The notes: a model not told the origin generated them from the sequence alone. A stretch of DNA of 64,000 nt from Diploptera punctata (GCA_030220185.1 JASPKZ010003844.1:2244501-2308500), one strand, 5' to 3'. Positions 1-10,546 are shown, counted from the first letter of the stretch. Numbers and translations are program-made.

Positions 1-268
1 ATGCTATGCTTCCAGCTTTACTAGGGAAATGTTGGTGTGGTAGCTTCCCGTTGCTTTCCACACCGGTGAAGGTTGATGATGAAGATGGTAATGATGGCCA
101 TATGATTTCGGGAACCTTGTGGGCCTTAAAGTTTTCCTGACATTTGTCTTACAGGTAAGGAAAAACCCCTATAAAAACCTCACCCAGAAAAACTGTCCCG
201 ACCGGGGATCGAACTCGGGCTCGCTGCGTGACAAGGCAGCACGCTACCTCGAGACCACAGCGGTGGAC
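1..268 (-). mobile_element. SINE A1, cut by the left window edge
   Basis: tRNA-derived SINE read on the minus strand. The head at 268 down to about 190 carries a Pol III box B-like motif (GGTTCGATCCC with changes here). The middle contains the shared stretch encoding the CCTCACC..TGTAAGACAAATG region, followed by an (ATC)n-type microsatellite and the A1 body (TTTCCACACCGGTGAAGG on the plus strand). About 70 bp of the body 3' end lies outside the window. Non-coding and non-autonomous; presumably mobilised by a LINE. Confidence 0.88.
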
Positions 269-318
269 CCAACTTTAGGATAAATTACCCAAATTTGGAA
301 TTCAACTATTACTAGGCC

Positions 319-319
319 T

Positions 320-379
<60 letters not shown>

Positions 380-386
380 ATTATTC
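319..386. repeat. (ATT)n microsatellite
   Basis: Nearly pure ATT trinucleotide run directly next to the tail of the SINE A2 copy at 387-777. It probably grew from that element's A-rich tail. Confidence 0.9.
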
Positions 387-777
387 TTTTTTTTTGCAAA
401 TGTCCCAGGTTGTCTTTCGACATTCCTAGTGTTCTCTCCTGGCATGGCATACATGTAACCCACTTATGAGGTTGGGGCGCCTGGAAGGCGGGATTACGTT
501 GCCCCGATGATATGATGAGTGATGGTGTTGATAGTGGTGCCCCCAGGAGAGTCCCTAATCCTAAGCTTAATCTAAGATGAATATGAATGATGATAATTGC
601 GATGGACATATGTTTTCGGGGACCGTTTGGGCTTTAACGTTTTCCTGACATTTGTCTTACAGGTGAGGAAAAACCCCCGATGAAAACCTCACCCAGAAAA
701 ACTGCCCCGACCGGGGATCGAACCCGGGCACCCTGCGTGACAAGGCAGCACGCTACCTCGAGACCACAGCGGTGGAC
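387..777 (-). mobile_element. SINE A2 (SINE A head with second body type)
   Basis: Minus-strand SINE. The tRNA-like head at 777-690 is the same as in A1 copies (box B GGTTCGATCCC at about 712-722). The 3' half differs: it contains the GGCGCCTGGAAGGCG / GCCAGGAGAG landmarks and ends in a poly-T (poly-A on its own strand) at 387-395. The same body is found under another tRNA head in SINE D. Confidence 0.88.
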
Positions 778-1376
778 ACAACTAATGTTATTAGTATTAC
801 TATTAGTATTGTAATTATTACTGCTATAAATATTAGTTGTAATGTTACTATTTTTTTAATTTTCTATAAATAGAAATATATATTATAATGTTATTTTACA
901 AATATGAATAGTTTCAACACGTCGGATACGAGTAGAGGATTTGCTTTTAAAGTTGCAACAAGAGACATTAAAATTCACTAAAATATTGTTCGTTAACGGT
1001 ATGTTAGGATTAAGACGTTTTAGAACACCTTTTTTTTCACAATTACCCTGCACATTTTGGTTAACACTTGAGACAGGAAATAATTGGGGGTTCCTTCTTC
1101 TGTTTTAGGTTTATAGGTTATTAAGGGATGTTTGGGCGCAAGGAGTATGAAAGGAATTCTCCGTGTGTGAGAACTTGGGGTGCTCAGGTTGGAAGATCGG
1201 TAGAGCGGAGGTTCTTTCTACAGGGATAGCAACGAGCTGGCCGGCGCAAGACTACGCTAGATGAATTTTAAGAAATATGATTTATTAATCTAAGCTGACA
1301 CTGGTTACACTTGTAATAAAAAATAACTTATTTTATGACGAGTTTGTTATCAAACAGGCACATTTAAATTTGAGAC
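778..1376. other. No recognised feature
   Basis: AT-rich sequence with many stops in all frames. No gene, tRNA or repeat seen, apart from short AT/TTA runs around 785-870. Confidence 0.5.
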
Positions 1377-1399
1377 ACTTACTTACTTACTCACTGGCA

Positions 1400-1609
1400 C
1401 TATCGAACCTGCAGGTTCATGGCCGCGCGGACATAAGCTCTCCATACATACCTATCCTGAGCTAATCCTTTCCAATCATTCCCTGTATAATCTACTTCCC
1501 TCAAATCATAGTTAATGTTATTCTCCCACCTCATTCTTGGTCTACCAACTCGGCGTTTTCCCTCTGGCTTTCGTACAAGAAGCTTCCATGCAAGTCTTTC
1601 ATTTCCCAT
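1400..1609 (-). pseudogene. LINE A reverse transcriptase C-terminal remnant
   Basis: 69 codons on the minus strand beginning MGNERLAWKLLVRKPEGKRR and ending AYVRAAMNLQVR. This is the basic C-terminal segment downstream of the RT/thumb region in this LINE family, present almost unchanged at 12917-13105 and 57412-57630. It ends just before the tandem 3' tail, so it marks the true C-terminus of the element protein. It is separated from the RT domain by a nested insertion and by frame breaks, so it cannot be expressed as an intact protein. Confidence 0.8.
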
Positions 1610-1856
1610 ACGTGTAACATGTCCTGCCCATCGTAGTCTACGAGACTTAACTGTTCTTATTATATCTGGCTTCCTATAAAGACCATGTAGTTCATTGTTA
1701 AGTAGTCTTCTCCATTCACCTGTCTGTTCATCCCTCTTTGGTCCAAAAATTTTCCTAAGTACTTTATTATCAAATACTTGTAATCTCGTTTCCTCCCATA
1801 AAGTAAGAGTCCATGTTTCGCATCCGTATAATATAACTGGTAGAATAATAGTTTTA

Positions 1857-2101
1857 TCAGAGGAAAACTTGGAGTAGCAAGTTTAAATGAAGATATCCAA
1901 AGATACCAACAAGAATGGAAAAATCATCTGAGAAGAATGGCAAGAAATAGACTTCCAAAATTGGCATTCCAATATACCCCAACTGGACATAGGGACCAAG
2001 GAAGACCAAAACATCGGTGGAAAGATCAAGACCATCTTCGCTAGGTTTACCGTACAGGCCACATGGCCTAAAACGAATTTGTTCATGATGATGATGATGA
2101 T
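1857..2101 (+). mobile_element. LINE K 3' fragment nested in LINE A
   Basis: Plus-strand insertion splitting LINE A between its GTTTTAT and ATATTTTCAG segments, which are contiguous in the copy at 57866-57890. The fragment translates to a LINE C-terminus (WKNHLRRMARNRLPKLAFQY, then a GRPKHRWKDQ motif) and ends in a (GATGAT)n tail at 2087-2101. It is a 5'-truncated retrotransposition event younger than the host LINE A copy. Confidence 0.75.
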
Positions 2102-2126
2102 GATATATTTTCAGTTTAACGTTTTT

Positions 2127-2570
2127 TTAAAGGAGCTGGGACATCAAGAGTCTCTGCAATGCATAATAGCACGCATTTCCAGAATTGAGTCTATGTTTAA
2201 TTTCTTTGTGCATCTCATTCCTATTTGTGATTATTGTTCCTAGGTATTTGAATTCAGCCACTTCATCAAAATTTCCCTCATTTGTCATTAGCTGTCCATT
2301 TCCATTATATAATGTATTTCTATGTGTGACCATATATTTAGTTTTATTGATATTTACTTCCAGTCCTAATTTCTTAGTGTTACTCAATAGTGTGTGCGTG
2401 TTGTCCTTTATTATCTCCTCGCTATCGGCCAATAATACTACATCATCAGCATAAACTAGCAGCTTATTAATACCATTGAGTTGTAAGCCTTCCTCATTCT
2501 CTAAAAAATTAATGGCATGCTCTAGTACAAAATTAAATAGTAGAGGAGATAGTGCATCTGCTTGCTTCAA
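2127..2570 (-). pseudogene. LINE A reverse transcriptase palm fragment (YADDVVLLAD)
   Basis: 147 residues of a non-LTR reverse transcriptase. DALSPLLFNFVLEHAI at the start corresponds to the RT motif-B region, and LLVYADDVVLLAD (about residues 37-49) holds the two catalytic aspartates of motif C. EFKYLGTIIT (about residues 106-115) is motif D/E. The enzyme would copy LINE RNA into DNA at a nicked target. The endonuclease and the first RT motifs are missing because the copy is 5'-truncated. The YADD catalytic box is intact, so decay here is modest, but the element is dead because of truncation and the nested LINE at 1857-2101. Confidence 0.85.
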
Positions 2571-2577
2571 CCCATTT

Positions 2578-4754
2578 GAGACACGTTACAAACAATTTAA
2601 TCCTGTTCTTGGCGATGATCTCAAGACTTGTTGCTGATTATATTTGTAATTGATTGTTGACCGCAGGTTATGTTTATATTTAATCTTATGTTTCACTTCA
2701 ATATTCACGGGTACATAAATTTGCAATATCATAAATAAGTCTAAGTTCAAAATTCAATTATGTGGTTGCGTAGCTAATTTTAAGTATAAGCCCATGTCGA
2801 CAAGTTTGTTAGCGATGGCGAGCCATGGTGAATTGTTAACGGTGTCGGGCTCCCAAAGAACAACAACGACTAGACAACGATTCGCAACTGATTTGGGTTT
2901 ATCTTTCCTACTTCAAGGAAAACTCCGTTCCTCCCACTACCCGACTACAACGTCGTGAGATCATTGCCTTGTTAATTTAATACAGTCTTTTAGATTCGCT
3001 GATCACCATTTCCTGTATATGAGGAAGGAATCGCCGTCTTGTGATAGAACATGACTCCACCAAGTTTACGCCTTTCGGATCGTACCGCTTTACCATAAGT
3101 TTGTACTCTGGGGAATTCCGATCTAAGTTTGTTATATAATTTTGTTTAGGTCAGTGGCCTTTTTCCCGCTTGTTTGCTGGTTTGGCGTTCTAGCAGTTTG
3201 TCTGTTTCCTTATAACGAGTTGTTTACTTCGAGCTGTAGTTTCCAAACCCTATATCAATTCTTTGTTCTTAACCTGTCAGCGAAGCTCGGTTTAAGATCT
3301 TAGATTGCTGGTCTACGAAGAAACGTCTGGTAATCCGTTAGTACAATGTATTTCCTCAAATTTTAACTCTTTTGTCATCTTTTCAAGTATCTGTCACTTG
3401 ACAATAGCGATACGGTGTACTTGCTAAATGATTTGCGTAACAACTGACAGTTTATTCGGGATTCTATCAACTTCTTTAATTTAATTTATCTGTACTTAAT
3501 TATATAAAAATCAAATCCCTCGTGTTCTCCCGAGTCGATTGCATATACATTTCGTATATCTCCGATGATTATTTCATCTTATAGTGATTTAACATTTGTA
3601 TGATAATAATACTCGTCCTGGTTAATTAATTATTTTAATTTCTTAATTTAGGAGAGGCTGGGTGAAAGATTATGCTTCACACTTTATTAGCAATCGCATG
3701 GTCTATAAACATGACAGACCGATAAGGCCGTGGCTCAGTTTTTGAGAACGTTGAGTCGTTGGTTGAAAATTTGAACGGATTCTTATGTATGCATATTAAA
3801 TGTCAATTTTGAATGCGATTTAAATATTTTGAAACGAACAGGAGTAGTCCTGCTAATTTCGTGGTAATAATGATAAGAATATATTGTATTTAACTTTAGT
3901 ACGGATCATTTTTATGACATTTTGTATTTATTCTAGAGTCTAGAAGAATCTTCCTAGTAACAAATCAGTATTTTGTAGTCTTCTACTATAAAGGAGCACT
4001 TACACTTTACTACAGACACACTATGCTCGTAAAATGAAATCGTTCTTTCAATAGTAGGAGGTATAAATGAATTGCACTCTTTTGTGGACAAGGTTTCTTA
4101 CTTCCTACAATATTGTGTACAACTGCGTAGTTTATGTAGCAACAAAAAAAAATATTCACATTCTATTTAGCTTTCATAGTTTCAAAACTTTGTTTCTATT
4201 CTTCCAAAATGTAATGCTTAAAGATAATGTAATGGGTCTCTCAGCAGATTAATTTATGGCCTATCTTATTTTTGTTTCTCTAATATTATTAGTTTGTTTC
4301 ACTCTATTTCAATTCAATTTGTATAAAGCTTTGTTTTTTTATTTTTTTGTTAACTTTCTTAAAATTTAAGGTTATCATCACAAACAAAAGTTTAACAGGG
4401 CACAAGAAAATAATATATATGAGATATAAAAATATAATCTAATAAGAAATATACAAACATTAATGGGGTGATAATCTGTTTACTTCGTTATGAAATGGTT
4501 TAATTTATTGTTATCAATTTTTTCAGTAATTGAGGGGAAGAGAATGGTGTATGATCTTACCTCTAGAAATTTAAACAATAATAATAATAATAACAATAAT
4601 AATAATTTTATATGCAAATTTTCAAAGTTTATACATTTTTCTGTACCTAAAGATTTATTTTCCTTCTCCACTCGTCCCTATCCATCCATTCCACGTCTTC
4701 CAGTTCTCTTTTTCTAACTCTAGTTCTTATCTTTTGCATCTAAGAGTTTCGAGG
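2578..4754. other. Unassigned AT-rich intergenic stretch
   Basis: About 2.2 kb without a convincing gene. Reading frames are short (60-75 codons) and of low complexity. The only repeat seen is a short (AAT)n run at about 4577-4607. GC is somewhat higher at 2780-3330, but I recognise nothing there. Confidence 0.5.
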
Positions 4755-4800
4755 TGCTACTGCTACTGCTGCTGCTGCTACTGCTACTGCTACTGCTACT
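4755..4800. repeat. (GCTACT)n microsatellite
   Basis: Imperfect GCTACT/GCTGCT hexamer run leading directly into the AATAATAC satellite. Confidence 0.9.
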
Positions 4801-5260
4801 AATAATAATGTTAATAATAATCCAATAATAATACAATAATAATAATACAATAATAATAATACAATAATAATACAATAATAATAATAATACAATAATAATA
4901 CAATAATAATAATACAATAATAATAATACAATAATAATAATACAATAATAATAATACAATAATAATAATACAATAATAATAATACAATAATAATAATACA
5001 ATAATAATAATACAATAATAATAATACAATAATAATAATAATAATACAATAATAATAATAATACAATAATAATAATACAATAATAATAATACAATAATAA
5101 TAATACAATAATAATAATACAATAATAATAATACAATAATAATAATACAATAATAATAATACAATAATAATAATAATACAATAATAATACAATAATAATA
5201 CAATAATAATAATACAATAATAATAATACAATAATAATAATACAATAATAATAATAATAA
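4801..5260. repeat. AT-rich minisatellite, TAATAATAATACAA-type units
   Basis: About 460 bp of head-to-tail units built from ATA/ATT triplets punctuated by ACA. Common spacing is 14 bp, with 11- and 17-bp variants. Translation of the minus strand gives long Ile/Tyr/Leu/Cys runs in three frames; these frames are artefacts of the repeat and not genes. Confidence 0.93.
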
Positions 5261-5344
5261 CGTAAAATATTTCAAAATAAATTTCAATGCTTTTTTCTCT
5301 AAAGTTTTTAATTTTCCAAAGGAACATTTATTATAACAATATAC

Positions 5345-6283
5345 CATTATCACGAATTTACGGTCAGCGTCATATCTAATTTATGAATATGTGGGAGCAG
5401 GTATGGTAGCCGAGAAAAACTCAAAGGAGGTATTTACCAATATGAAAAGACTTGACATAGAATGCTCAGTCTTCCAGGCAGAACTCCTTGGAATTCAAAT
5501 GGCAGTTGAATGGATTGAACTACAAAAAGATGTAACTTCAACATATGCTATCCACGTAGATTCACAAGCCGCTCTTCTAGCCATAGCCAATAGAAAATCA
5601 ACCAACCCTTTGGCGATCCAAACCAGAGAAAAGCTAATCGTACTCAAAAAGACGAGAAAGATTGACCTCCACTGGGTTAAAGGTCACGCAGGTCTTCGAG
5701 GGAATGAAAGAGCTGACTATCTGGCTAAAATAGCCGCTAGCTACAAAAATACTATCGACTATAACTTCATCCCTATAACACGAGGCAAGCAGTTATTAAA
5801 AGAATACTATGAAACAATCTGGAATTTAATTTACACCAAATCAAATGACGCCTTCCATACCAAAATATTCATCCCCAACATACCCTATAGACTGTCCCTA
5901 TCCCTATGGCCTAACTATATAACCACACAATTTCTCACCAACCATGGACTATTTAAATCCTACCTACACAAAATGAACAAAACTGCTTCACCTTATTGCA
6001 ACTGCCCAGAAAAATCACTGCAGACGGCCCACCATCTGATGACTGAATGCAACATGTTCTCCAGAGATCGACCAGCTATACTACAAATTGCTACTCCGCC
6101 AAATATTCTGAAGTTCCACTTTAACACAGTCAACGTTGCAGAATTTCTTACGAGGATCTTCCGTCAACTACAAGAACAACTAGAACAATAATTGAACAAT
6201 TGTAAAACTGTAAATATCCCGTGATATACCATTGGTGAAACACGGGTTGTAACATATATGTAAATAAAAAAATAAAAAAAAAT
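5345..6283 (+). mobile_element. 5'-truncated LINE with RNase H domain
   Basis: Plus-strand remnant of a LINE of the type carrying RNase H after its RT (I/Jockey/R1-related groups; clade not resolvable here). It holds the RNase H domain, a Cys/His-bearing C-terminal region and a 3' UTR that ends in an A-rich tail (AAATAAAAAAATAAAAAAAA) at 6261-6283. Upstream, the element stops abruptly near the AT satellite, so the 5' two thirds are missing. Confidence 0.82.
5391..6191 (+). pseudogene. LINE RNase H domain and C-terminus
   Basis: Open frame of about 266 residues with no ATG at its left end; reading continues upstream without a stop to about 5350, so it is an internal fragment. RNase H motifs are visible: ECSVFQAELLGIQMA (catalytic Glu), IHVDSQAAL (second Asp), and HWVKGHAGLRGNERADYLAK (the NERAD Asp). 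The first catalytic Asp, normally in a YTDGS motif, is missing: the matching region reads IYEYVGAGM. The tail has a zinc-knuckle-like C-x-C-x8-H-x4-C pattern (CNCPEKSLQTAHHLMTEC), typical of LINE C-termini. RNase H would remove the RNA strand during target-primed reverse transcription. The frame itself is undamaged for 800 bp, so the copy is fairly young, but it is not autonomous. Confidence 0.87.
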
Positions 6284-7002
6284 ATTTCAATTGATTAAAT
6301 ATGTTACTCTGAGGGTGACATGTACGAACAGCTAACATGGAAGCGCTGAAGCAATAACTCTAAGTAAAGAAGGGAATTATAATCGAATAGAGTAGACGAT
6401 AGTTAATAATCTAATGTATCATAGTTACAAGACAGTATAAAGTTGTTTACACAATTTTTTTATATTCTTTACGTCTTGTTAGGAATTTTATAATGAAAAT
6501 AATAACTTTTTTTTAATTTGGCAAGTGAAATTTCTCCATTGTTTAATTACTATTCAGCACTTAAAAGCAGTCATTTAGTAATGCCAGATGGCATAATGTG
6601 TTGATCCTAATGTGACGTGTCCGCCAATGAATTCGAAGACAAAGAAATATCCTGTGAATAAACATATTTTTTTCTGTATTATTCTTTTCAAAATAGAGTA
6701 TCAAACCTATGTATTCATGATGAGAACCCTACCACATTTTAAGGGCTGCTTTAGACCATTCCTCTCTTTGGGACAGTTGTTACTTTCAATCTTCACTAAA
6801 CATACTTTCTGACATTCTATTTAACACATGGTGATTCAGTCTTCAGCAGTTTCAACTATAGTATTACTCTAAAATCTTAGTTATGTTATTTGGTGCTTTC
6901 AATAAATCAGTTTATTTCTGTAATGAAAGCTCTTGCTTCATCCGTAAAACTGATTGTCAACCTTATTACTGAAGCCACATTTTATAGAACTGCATCGTGT
7001 GT
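6284..7002. other. No recognised feature
   Basis: AT-rich, no supported gene. A 66-codon frame at 6612-6812 has no family resemblance that I can see. Confidence 0.5.
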
Positions 7003-7203
7003 ACGGGATCCAGTTATGGGTCTCAGTTACCTTGGGTGGAAAGATTGATAACGTAGTTCATCCTTGAATACTCGCATAACCAATAAAATCATATACCTCA
7101 TAATTGGGGTATGTTGTTATTGAATCTTTTATTGATCGAGGGTGTATTACGTCATTCATCCCTTTCTACACATTGTAACTGAGACCTTTAAACGTGATCC
7201 TGT
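7003..7203. mobile_element. Possible MITE with imperfect terminal inverted repeats
   Basis: The left end (GGGATCCAG...GGTCTCAGTTAC, 7005-7030) is complementary to the right end (GTAACTGAGACC...GATCC, about 7173-7201) with one indel. The 12-bp core GGTCTCAGTTAC is exact, and similarity continues inward for about 40 bp. No coding capacity. A target duplication is not clear. Confidence 0.45.
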
Positions 7204-7708
7204 TCTAAGGATCATGGCTTTACTTATTGAATATTTATAAAGTTTTAATTTTGTTCCAGTTCTCATATATTTTTGTCATAATAGTTTTCTTCTTCAAATT
7301 CTTGCAGTTGTGTGAAAGTATTACTTTACCCCATATTGAAGAGTACAGTATTAATCTTTAAATTTGTAATAATATATATCCTTTTGGATACATCAGTTTG
7401 TTCATTTAATTTAATATTTTATATAATTGAGAAGAAAACGAACAAAAAGAAACCACTTAATGTGTGTCTAACTATAAAATATACTAATAATAATAGTTAT
7501 ATAAGATTCCGTTTTCACTGCGGTCCGCCACATTTAAATAACTGACAGAAGAAATTTGTGTTTTGCCAATTTAAGGGTAGTTTAATACGTTTCTTTTTTG
7601 CAACTTTAATTTGTACCTGATAGTGTTTGACATTTCATGCCTATTACAGCGATATGCAATAACTTAAAATTATATGAGATCTGCAAAACGGATTAAAATA
7701 CATTCCTG
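7204..7708. other. No recognised feature
   Basis: AT-rich sequence. The 77-codon frame at 7312-7545 is hydrophobic and low-complexity, with no recognised domain. Confidence 0.45.
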
Positions 7709-7794
7709 TATGAAAAACTGCTCCGACCGGGGGATCGAACCCGGGCCCGCTGCGTGACAAGGCAGCACGTTACCTCGAGACCACAGCGGTGGAC
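7709..7794 (-). mobile_element. SINE A head only (3'-truncated)
   Basis: Minus strand: only the tRNA-like head and first 15-20 bp of the body remain (box B GGTTCGATCCCC intact). It is followed on the right by (TA)n. Loss of the 3' body is unusual for a retroposon, which normally loses its 5' end; a later deletion is the simplest explanation. Confidence 0.8.

Positions 7795-7829
<35 letters not shown>
7795..7829. repeat. (TA)n microsatellite
   Basis: Pure TA run next to the SINE A head fragment. Confidence 0.9.
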
Positions 7830-7830
<1 letters not shown>

Positions 7831-8631
7831 CATACTGTACCCTACGTAAATATATATTTTTTTTTCAGATCATATAAATATAGATAAGGGTTAAATAAAT
7901 AATTTAATTTTGTTTCAAATGTTGGATTCAGAGGGAGGAAACTGTTGATACTATTCAAAGGGTCGATTTTTATATCCTGAAAACGTTAATCGACTTCTCT
8001 GGGATGAAATGTGTAAAATTCGGTTCCAGAATATGTAAGCCTATCGATTGTCACTGAGCTATAAGCCTGTGTATTGACACGAATAAGATTTTAAAATATA
8101 TTTTTAGAAAATCAAGTATGTAATCAAAATTTACTTGCTGAAAATAATCAGAAAGCTTAGGAAATGAGAATGTAAATAAGAGATTTCGTTCTTCCTGTTT
8201 GTTTTCGTATTTATGTAGTTGAAATTTATATTTGCGCATCGGAAACACGTTGTGCAAAACTGTAAATTTAGAGCAAATGCGTTACGTTATCTTGGATATA
8301 AATGTTTAAAGGTCGTAATGTAAGACGAGTAGAAAACAGTGTAAAGATACGTGCTTCCTTTTTAGATATTGTATCGCGATCACAATGCGATAGTTGACTA
8401 TACAAGTGAATTTACCTCATCCAAAAGATAAAAATGATAGGCCTATATCAGCACAATGTAATCCGTATTTGTTCTTTATTTTTACACTTCTGAGTCCTTA
8501 TATTCAAAACTATCTCCAAGAAAGTATTCAACGCTCCAAAATTGTGTTTTTAAATTTACAGCGAGACATGAAGTATTGTTATCATGTAGATATTAATCGT
8601 ACCGTTCTTCAATTAAAAATATATTTTAAAT
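7830..8631. other. No recognised feature
   Basis: AT-rich sequence without a supported gene or repeat. Confidence 0.45.
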
Positions 8632-8760
8632 ACATCATCATCATCTGCATTCATGGATTAGGTCTGTTGACCCGTTCCGACTTCAGCTCATATCTTTCTA
8701 GGTCTGCCCACATCTCGGGTGTCTTTAAGATTGTTATACGGCTTTTCTTCTGCTGAAGTT
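8632..8760 (-). mobile_element. LINE 3'-end fragment
   Basis: Minus strand: a short frame around KSRITILKTPEMWADLERYE is followed by an (ATG)n-like tail at 8632-8646. The Pro/Trp/Arg-rich ending plus trinucleotide tail resembles the 3' ends of LINEs B and H in this window. The family is unassigned. Confidence 0.5.
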
Positions 8761-8789
8761 TAGGAGTAAGTTATTTTTTTACTAGTAGA

Positions 8790-9045
8790 GGTTACCAGCC
8801 TCTAGCCAAACCCCTCGTCCTGGAGGGCAGGGAACTGCAGTTTCGGAGTGTTCGTCTCCTAGAGAAGTTGCCTTCACTACGGCTTTGGGGGTTTCGCTTC
8901 TCCCCACATAACCCTGTGGACGGGGCCCTACTCAGGTACTACCCACTGGGCGAGTGGGACTTGGAGCTAACAAAAGGGCATGGGCGCCTACTCCCTGGAG
9001 TGGACTACCTTTTTCAAGGGTTCCACTCTGTTACCCTACATAAAA
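8790..9045. repeat. Unclassified GC-rich block
   Basis: About 250 bp much richer in G+C than its surroundings, with landmarks CCTCGTCCTGGAGGGCAGGG and GGGCGAGTGGGACTTGGAGC. It has an 80-codon frame (8868-9110) that I do not recognise. The sharp composition change suggests an inserted repeat, perhaps a LINE 5' region. No second copy seen in this window. Confidence 0.35.
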
Positions 9046-9085
9046 ATACATATTTATCAAAATTAACGCAGAAAAGGTCCAACAA

Positions 9086-9459
9086 CGTTTTAAGTTCCGA
9101 TTCCGATTGAAGGTATTTCCACTTTTCAGCGGTTGCCCTTTTACCAGCCGGCTGCTGGCCCTTCACATCCACATGTGTCAATCACAGAGGTAGATGATCA
9201 ACAGCCAGTGTAGAGGTGACATGTGGTTAGCATGTCGAGTCCCCCAGCCGTTATAGCTGGTTCCTCAACCTGGAGCCGCTACTTATTGTAGCTACCCAAT
9301 TGCCTCACGATGCTGGGTGGGCACCGGTCCCATACTGGCCGAAATACCATGAGAAAATTTCTTCCCCCATGGAGACTCGAACCAGCGCAAGTCCCGTAGC
9401 TCTGCGCCAAGGCTTCCTACCTTAACCGCTCGGCTACGGCGCGGGACTCGTTTTAAGTT
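9086..9459 (-). mobile_element. SINE B, full length, with target duplication
   Basis: Minus-strand SINE at 9097-9448 between two copies of CGTTTTAAGTT (9086-9096 and 9449-9459). The head on its own strand reads GTAGCCGAGCGGTTAAGG, a Ser/Leu tRNA-like box A, followed by GGTTCGAGTCTCC as box B. The body contains GTGAGGCAATTGGGTAGC and CCAGCAGCCGGCTGG. The 11-bp duplication shows retroposition. Confidence 0.92.
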
Positions 9460-9834
9460 TATTTTCAAAATATTTGTTATGGATATTCTCAAGAAATAAA
9501 AAACACATTGAAGCATTAAATTGTTTAGCACCTGAGCCAAATATGTTCCTTGGACAATCCAATTTTTCTTCAATTGAAGATTGCATAGCGCCTGAAACCG
9601 TTTTTCCTATTATTGGTTCCTTAATCCAGAATACTCACAAGGGAACTGTCACCGCTGCATGCCAGAATGCAATGGTTGACATTTCCCTTGTCAGTTCACA
9701 ATCTTCTCACATCAGATTCTGATACTAAACACCTTGTATATATGTATATTTAGTGTATTATTTTAAAGTAAAATTATAGCATTAGGGGCCTAGAGACCCT
9801 TTGTGGAGAGGAAACTTTTATAATAAAAACGAGA

Positions 9835-9882
9835 TATCAGCCAAATTGTCAGCCCTGCATGAAGGCTGTCTTTAACTTTATG
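9835..9882 (-). mobile_element. SINE C body fragment
   Basis: About 45 bp (around TTGTCAGCCCTGCATGAAGG) matches the middle of SINE C, present in the same orientation at about 60250-60295. It abuts LINE B at 9885. Confidence 0.55.
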
Positions 9883-9884
9883 AC

Positions 9885-10262
9885 TTTAGAGATTTATAAA
9901 ATTATGGCTGTTCCTGTTCTTTTATATGGATCTGAATCTTGGGTATTTACAAAAAAAAGATATCTCACACATTGAAGCCACTGAAATTAACTTTTTAAGA
10001 TCCGTAAAAGGATGTACACGCATGGATAGATTACACAATGATTCAATGAGAAATGAACTGAATACTCGATAAACTAGAAAAGCACAAATACCAATGGAAA
10101 GAACATTTAGACAGAATGGTCAATACAAGATTACCCAAAACGATCAACACCTACAAACCACATGGAAACAAATCTTTGGGACGGCCAAGGAAACGATGGA
10201 CTTGAGACCGGAACAGGTCGCATTGACCTAATCCTGGAAAGGAAGAAGAAGAAGATGAGATT
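9885..10262 (+). mobile_element. LINE B, 5'-truncated 3' end
   Basis: Plus strand. It encodes the MAVPVLLYGSESW block (about 9903-9945) and then, with frame breaks, WKEHLDRM..TRLPK and the GRPRKRW C-terminal motif (about 10080-10205). It ends in a GAAGAAGAAGAAG tail at 10242-10257, the (GAA)n tail typical of LINE B copies in this window. Several frameshifts: dead copy. Confidence 0.8.
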
Positions 10263-10437
10263 GAGTCGACTGCAGGAACATGCTGTCGTTAGAATGGTTA
10301 GACCACTATTCAATCTTGATCACACAACTATTCGAATCCGCAAACTTATGGTTTGAAGAGTCTTGCATTAACCTATTATTCACTGTTGTCCCCCCATATA
10401 CTGTTTTTATGTTACCAGCGGTAAGAAATATCGTTTA

Positions 10438-10546
10438 AGGGTCAATCTCACCAACAGAGGTAATTGTATTACGCCAGTTTTCCATATATATAATACATAG
10501 CTTAAACTGGCGTTTTACAGTTACCTCTATTGGTGAAACCGACCCT
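10438..10546. mobile_element. Small hairpin MITE
   Basis: A 109-bp near-palindrome. The left arm starting AGGGTCAATCTCACCAACAG pairs with the right arm ending CTATTGGTGAAACCGACCCT over about 43 bp with few mismatches; the loop is about 25 bp. TA lies at both edges, compatible with a TA target duplication (Tc1/mariner-derived MITE). No coding capacity. Confidence 0.7.

Larger units (their letters stand above)
1377..2577 (-). mobile_element. LINE A, 5'-truncated, interrupted by a nested LINE (1857-2101)
   Basis: Non-LTR retrotransposon on the minus strand, covering the reverse transcriptase palm to the C-terminus and 3' end. The order on the element is the RT YADD block (2570-2127), the LYGCETW-type block (about 1850-1800), the GNERLAWKLL...GRPRMRWE C-terminal block (1609-1400), then a short tandem-repeat tail (ACTT)n at 1377-1396 instead of poly-A. 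Short tandem 3' tails and this C-terminal pattern fit RTE/CR1-like LINEs; the exact clade is uncertain. Four other copies lie at 11501-13170, 34448-35005, 45168-45585 and 57393-57935. Confidence 0.85.

Noticed and set aside
4720..5353. Long Ile/Tyr/Leu-rich open frames on the minus strand
   Set aside because: They are translations of the AATAATAC satellite in three frames; such repeats stay open because they lack stop codons in those frames.
10162..10356. 64-codon frame METNLWDGQGNDGLETGTG
   Set aside because: Frame-shifted reading of the LINE B C-terminus; the same peptide arises from the LINE B end at 15951-16144.
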